From UBA1181 sp045226255 (GTDB lineage Bacteria > Bacteroidota > Bacteroidia > Bacteroidales > Paludibacteraceae): a stretch of DNA of 64,000 nt. The stretch spans positions 35,057-99,056 of the forward strand of contig JBGVCG010000035.1 of assembly GCA_045226255.1 (NCBI GenBank). The letters are read 5' to 3'. Every line of letters starts with the position of its first letter. Position 1 is the stretch's first letter. This document shows positions 61,102 through 64,000 of the stretch, one piece after another. The notes under the pieces were generated by a model. It saw only the letters and a program-made list of their open reading frames with translations. It did no database searches and was not told where the DNA came from. Made by a program: the position numbers and the translations under genes.

Positions 61102-62511
61102 TTACTCGAAGTAGCTGGAACCGTCGAAACAGTGGGTACAAACCTGCTCCTTAGGCAAGCCTATCGCCTCGACCAGATCCTCCACCGTGCAGAACCTCAA
61201 GGACGTGAGGTTGAAAGTGGAGCGGATATCCTCGACCATCTTCTTGTATTCAGGGGAATCCGTCGTCTGGTATTTCTGCAAATTCTTATCGTGCGCACCC
61301 TCGAACTTCTTAATGATACGTCTTGTGATCAAATCCAATTCGCTGTTCTTGGAGGCGAAGTTAAGAAATTCGCATGGATAAATCAACGGAGGACAAGAAA
61401 TTCTCATGTGTACCTCCTTCGCTCCGTATCCATACAAAGCAGACACATTATCAGACAATTGCGTTCCGCGGACGATGGAGTCGTCACAGAAGATGACACG
61501 GCTACCGTTCAACAACTGCTTGTTCGGTATCAGTTTCATCTTAGCCACCAGCTTACGGATTTCCTGCGTGGCAGGGGTGAAGCTACGAGGCCATGTAGGC
61601 GTATATTTGATCAAAGCCCTCTTGTAAGGAATACCGCTACCGTTGGAGTAACCGATGGCGAAACCGATACCCGAATCAGGCACAGCAGCCACGTAGTCCG
61701 CGTCGCACTTATCCTTCTTACCCATCAGGCAACCAGCTGCATGGCGGGCGAAGTCGACGTTCTTATCTTCGTACGTGCTCACCGGGTAACCGTAGTATAC
61801 CCACAAGAAAGAGCATACCTGCATCTTCTTGCCAGGAGCGCGCAACTGCTCGTAATGGTCGGCGAACACCTGGACGATCTCCCCAGGACCGACATTGTAG
61901 CAAGGCTCATAGCCCAAGTTATGGAAAGCGCAAGACTCGCACGAAATCGCATAGCCATCCTCACCCTTGGCGATGATGACCGGCAGACGACCCAATTTAT
62001 CCCTGCCGACGATGATACCATTCTCCGTCAGCAACATAATGGTGCAGGAACCTTTTATTTTCTTATAGACATTCTCGATACCCTCCTTGAACGAGTCCGC
62101 GTCAGATATGAGCAAAGCGATCAGCTCCGTCTGATTAATCTTACCAGAGCTCATTTCCGAGAATGGCATCTTCTTATCCAACAGTTCCTTGCCTAATTCT
62201 TCGATATTGTTGATGCAAGCGATCGTAGCGATCGCGAAACGGCCCAAGTGGGAGTTGATCAGGATTGGCTGCGCATCCGTGTCGCTGATGACACCAATAC
62301 CCGAATTACCCTTGAACTTAGGCAAATTAGGCTCGAACTTCGTGCGGAAGTAGGAGTTCTCGAGATTGTGTATGCTTCGAGTAAAACCGATCTCCTCATC
62401 AAATATGGCCATACCACCACGTTTCGTCCCCAAATGCGAGTTGTAATCCGTTCCATAGAAGAGGTCCATCAAACAACTACTTTTTTTGATTGTACCAAAA
62501 AAACCGCCCAT
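61102..62511 (-). CDS. PurF-like amidophosphoribosyltransferase homologue lacking the catalytic Cys
   Basis: 469 residues. The C-terminal half is a phosphoribosyltransferase domain with the PRPP loop VIFCDDSIVRGTQ at 339-351. The N-terminal half is the Ntn-hydrolase fold of PurF, but it begins MGGFFGTI: the position of the catalytic N-terminal Cys (usually after Met, MCGI) is Gly2. The Asn-Gly of the glutamine-binding loop is replaced by Asn-Asn (ACINNIEEL). Thus glutamine hydrolysis is unlikely in its usual form; ammonia could be used directly or the protein may be regulatory. Similar proteins with the MGGFFGT start are, to my knowledge, conserved in Bacteroidales next to the true PurF. Confidence 0.85.
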   Translation of the reverse strand: MGGFFGTIKKSSCLMDLFYGTDYNSHLGTKRGGMAIFDEEIGFTRSIHNLENSYFRTKFEPNLPKFKGNSGIGVISDTDAQPILINSHLGRFAIATIACINNIEELGKELLDKKMPFSEMSSGKINQTELIALLISDADSFKEGIENVYKKIKGSCTIMLLTENGIIVGRDKLGRLPVIIAKGEDGYAISCESCAFHNLGYEPCYNVGPGEIVQVFADHYEQLRAPGKKMQVCSFLWVYYGYPVSTYEDKNVDFARHAAGCLMGKKDKCDADYVAAVPDSGIGFAIGYSNGSGIPYKRALIKYTPTWPRSFTPATQEIRKLVAKMKLIPNKQLLNGSRVIFCDDSIVRGTQLSDNVSALYGYGAKEVHMRISCPPLIYPCEFLNFASKNSELDLITRRIIKKFEGAHDKNLQKYQTTDSPEYKKMVEDIRSTFNLTSLRFCTVEDLVEAIGLPKEQVCTHCFDGSSYFE

Positions 62512-62513
62512 GT

Positions 62514-63125
62514 CTATTTAGTGTTTAGATTTGAAATGTCACTTTTTCTTTTTTCCAGCTCCTCGTAGATGCGAAGTGCCGCCCAAGCGTCCAATGCCGC
62601 ATAGTGTTTTTGTTTCTCCGTAAGGAAATCAGCCTCCCAATTGGTGAGCCGCTGTGCCTTGGAGATGCGCATATTGAAAATGATCGCGTATATTTTCGAC
62701 AGACTGTTGTCCTCAATCCCGAAATCCTTCACATAAGGTTGGAGGTCCAAGAAACCGGCAGGTTCAAACTCCATCTGTTTCCTGATGGCATGGAAATCAT
62801 CCTTCAGGGAGAGGCCTATCTTCAGTATTTTCTCCTCCTCGAAAATGGGTTTCAGAAGGGGTAAACAATTGTTTTCCTTTAAGCGGAAGAGGAAGCACGT
62901 CTTTTCTGTCGACAACTGCACCAAACATACCGCATTGCTTTTACCCTTGGAGAATGAAGGTCTTGTCTCCGTATCGAACCCCAACACCTTCTCTTTCATG
63001 AGAGCGGCGACCGCCTTTTTAGCCTCCCTTTCACTTTGGATTACGATTATAGTCCCCTCAAACTGCGCAGGTTGCAACTGCGCAAGCTCCGTCTTCTCAA
63101 TCGTTGGTCTAAACATCTCAGTCAT
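62514..63125 (-). CDS. RNase D-like 3'-5' exonuclease (DEDD superfamily)
   Basis: 203 residues. The DEDDy motifs are in GFDTETRPSF (Exo I), LSLKDDFHAI (Exo II) and HYAALDAWAALRIYEEL (Exo III, Tyr and Asp). There is no HRDC domain, so this is the short catalytic form. The start overlaps the preceding stop by 8 bases (ATGACTGA), with an ATG nine bases in as alternative. It probably trims RNA or DNA 3' ends; the substrate is not known. Confidence 0.92.
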   Translation of the reverse strand: MTEMFRPTIEKTELAQLQPAQFEGTIIVIQSEREAKKAVAALMKEKVLGFDTETRPSFSKGKSNAVCLVQLSTEKTCFLFRLKENNCLPLLKPIFEEEKILKIGLSLKDDFHAIRKQMEFEPAGFLDLQPYVKDFGIEDNSLSKIYAIIFNMRISKAQRLTNWEADFLTEKQKHYAALDAWAALRIYEELEKRKSDISNLNTK

Positions 63126-63708
63126 TGAAAAAATCTACTTCATTCTGTTCATCTTCGGATTCCTCCACATCGGATAGCTCCTCATCACTATACAAGACGT
63201 TATGGATGGCCCTCAACGCATTCAGCGCGGACTGTCCCCAATAATTGCGGAACTCATCCACACAAGTGATCAGCGAATCATTCATGATGGCCAAGTCAGC
63301 AGACTGGAAATTGCCTATCATATCACGCAATTGTTGGTACACATCGGCTAAATTCTCCGAAATGCTAGCCACAATCGGTGTATCGCTATACTTCATATCC
63401 TCTTGGAAAACTTCTAGATATTCGTCATGTTCGCCCACGATGGCCTGTATTTGTGCACGCACCGCATCATATTGACGCTCAGATACGTACGTCGTCAAAT
63501 CAGAGATGGAACTGGTGTCCATCTCAGGCACCAAAGACATCTTCAGATAAAGCAGAGGTAATAGCTTGGCCATTTTGTCCAAGAACACCCGTTCGCCCAT
63601 GCAGCCACATCGCTCAATGAAAGAGCAGTACTCTGCCGCTACGGTAACGAACTCTATCGTGTTCTTATCGTAAACCGGATGTTGTGGATATTCTTCGCTA
63701 ACGCTCAT
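63118..63708 (-). CDS. DUF5063-like protein
   Basis: 196 residues, predicted soluble and largely helical, with an acidic C-terminus (DVEESEDEQNEVDFFND). Segments VAAEYCSFIERCG, MAKLLPLLYLKMSLVPEM and FRNYWGQSALNALRAIHN fit the Bacteroidota DUF5063 family of unknown function. It overlaps the exonuclease gene, an arrangement I know from other Bacteroidales, so the two proteins may act together. Confidence 0.88.
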   Translation of the reverse strand: MSVSEEYPQHPVYDKNTIEFVTVAAEYCSFIERCGCMGERVFLDKMAKLLPLLYLKMSLVPEMDTSSISDLTTYVSERQYDAVRAQIQAIVGEHDEYLEVFQEDMKYSDTPIVASISENLADVYQQLRDMIGNFQSADLAIMNDSLITCVDEFRNYWGQSALNALRAIHNVLYSDEELSDVEESEDEQNEVDFFND

Positions 63709-63725
63709 CTCTCACAATTTTGCCG

Positions 63726-63733
63726 CAAAGTTA
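63726..63733 (-). promoter_or_regulatory. -7 element of the DUF5063-exonuclease operon
   Basis: TAACTTTG on the minus strand (exact TAnnTTTG), 18 bases upstream of the start codon. Confidence 0.6.
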
Positions 63734-63920
63734 TAATTTTTTAGATTCCGAGGGCGGTTTTATCCCTGCTTTTTCTCCACAATCGGACCGAATGTTTTCC
63801 ACAAACGTTCATATCCGTAAAACCAAGACCGTTCCAAACACGCCATTCCACTGGCGTTCAGCGTCATTTAAAGCATAAAGATTCATGTTGTCTAATTTGT
63901 TATCTATAAAAAAGGAAGTG

Positions 63921-64000
63921 TTTTTTTGTTTTTTTGTTTTTTTGTTTTTTTGTTTTTTTGTTTTTTTGTTTTTTTGTTTTTTTGTTTTTTTGTTTTTTTG
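63921..64000. repeat. Octanucleotide tandem repeat (TTTTTTTG) x10, reaching the window end
   Basis: Ten perfect copies of TTTTTTTG fill the last 80 bases, with no imperfect unit. It probably continues beyond the window. The preceding 63734-63920 contains no gene; two TTnTCCACA-type sites (63773-63781 and 63795-63803) resemble DnaA boxes with one mismatch. Confidence 0.95.

Noticed and set aside
63921..64000. CRISPR-like or telomere-like array
   Set aside because: No spacers, 8-base unit and no cas genes; telomere function has no support in Bacteroidota.

Overview
The window looks like a stretch of a Bacteroidota chromosome, most likely order Bacteroidales. The evidence is a type IX secretion sortase (PorU), two very large exported proteins ending in the type B sorting / gliding-motility C-terminal domain, Bacteroidales-specific small families (DUF4834-, DUF4293- and DUF5063-like proteins), a type B ribosomal protein L31, an archaeal/eukaryal-type glycyl-tRNA synthetase, and promoters of the Bacteroidota form (TTTG, about 19-20 bases, TAnnTTTG) with little Shine-Dalgarno signal. 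Nothing points to a prophage, integrative element, insertion sequence or CRISPR array, so this is mostly core chromosome with some unusual islands.

Layout. 1-8.2 kb (minus): the 5' part of a UPF1-like helicase gene and a 2.2-thousand-residue HYR-like adhesin. 8.6-11.1 kb (minus): glyS and a periplasmic cyclophilin. 11.2-14.1 kb (plus): rpmE2, nadK, fmt and an ECF sigma factor. 14.2-14.4 kb (minus): tRNA-Asp. 14.5-21.6 kb (plus): tatD, an FAH-family enzyme, porU, a Crp/Fnr regulator, tyrA and a small membrane protein flanked by degenerate copies of the tyrA 3' region. 22.2-24.9 kb (minus): an ExbB / four-helix protein / ExbD / ExbD energising complex and tRNA-Ser. 24.9-35.0 kb (minus): an HD protein, transketolase, the ribosomal cluster rplM-rpsI-rpsB-tsf, gpmI, a DUF4834-like protein, then hisI-ftsE-metF. 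35.1-40.1 kb (plus): an LtaS-like sulfatase-fold membrane enzyme and a membrane protein / winged-helix regulator / CreD module. 40.1-63.7 kb (all minus): a UvrD-like helicase, dprA, two tandem serpins, an aminotransferase / acetyltransferase / DUF4293 / iorB group, a second type B-sorted adhesin with a small partner, an SDR epimerase, a CCA-adding enzyme, hisA with a MauE-thioredoxin-like protein and a Cys-rich lipoprotein, a GH13 amylase, a PurF-like protein without its catalytic cysteine, an RNase D-like exonuclease and a DUF5063 protein. The window ends inside ten perfect copies of an octanucleotide.

How the parts fit together. PorU would cleave the sorting domains of secreted proteins such as the two adhesins. 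The serpins may protect the cell envelope from proteases. ExbB/ExbD would energise TonB-dependent uptake. The features most worth follow-up are the ACTTTG-N5-CAAAGT site shared by the two promoters of the regulator/CreD module, the A-B/B'-A' duplication around the 133-residue membrane protein, the cysteine-less PurF homologue, the tandem serpins with a T9G8 tract next to their promoter, a possible minus-strand small RNA near 37.1-37.4 kb, two families of dispersed intergenic repeats and the terminal octamer repeat.
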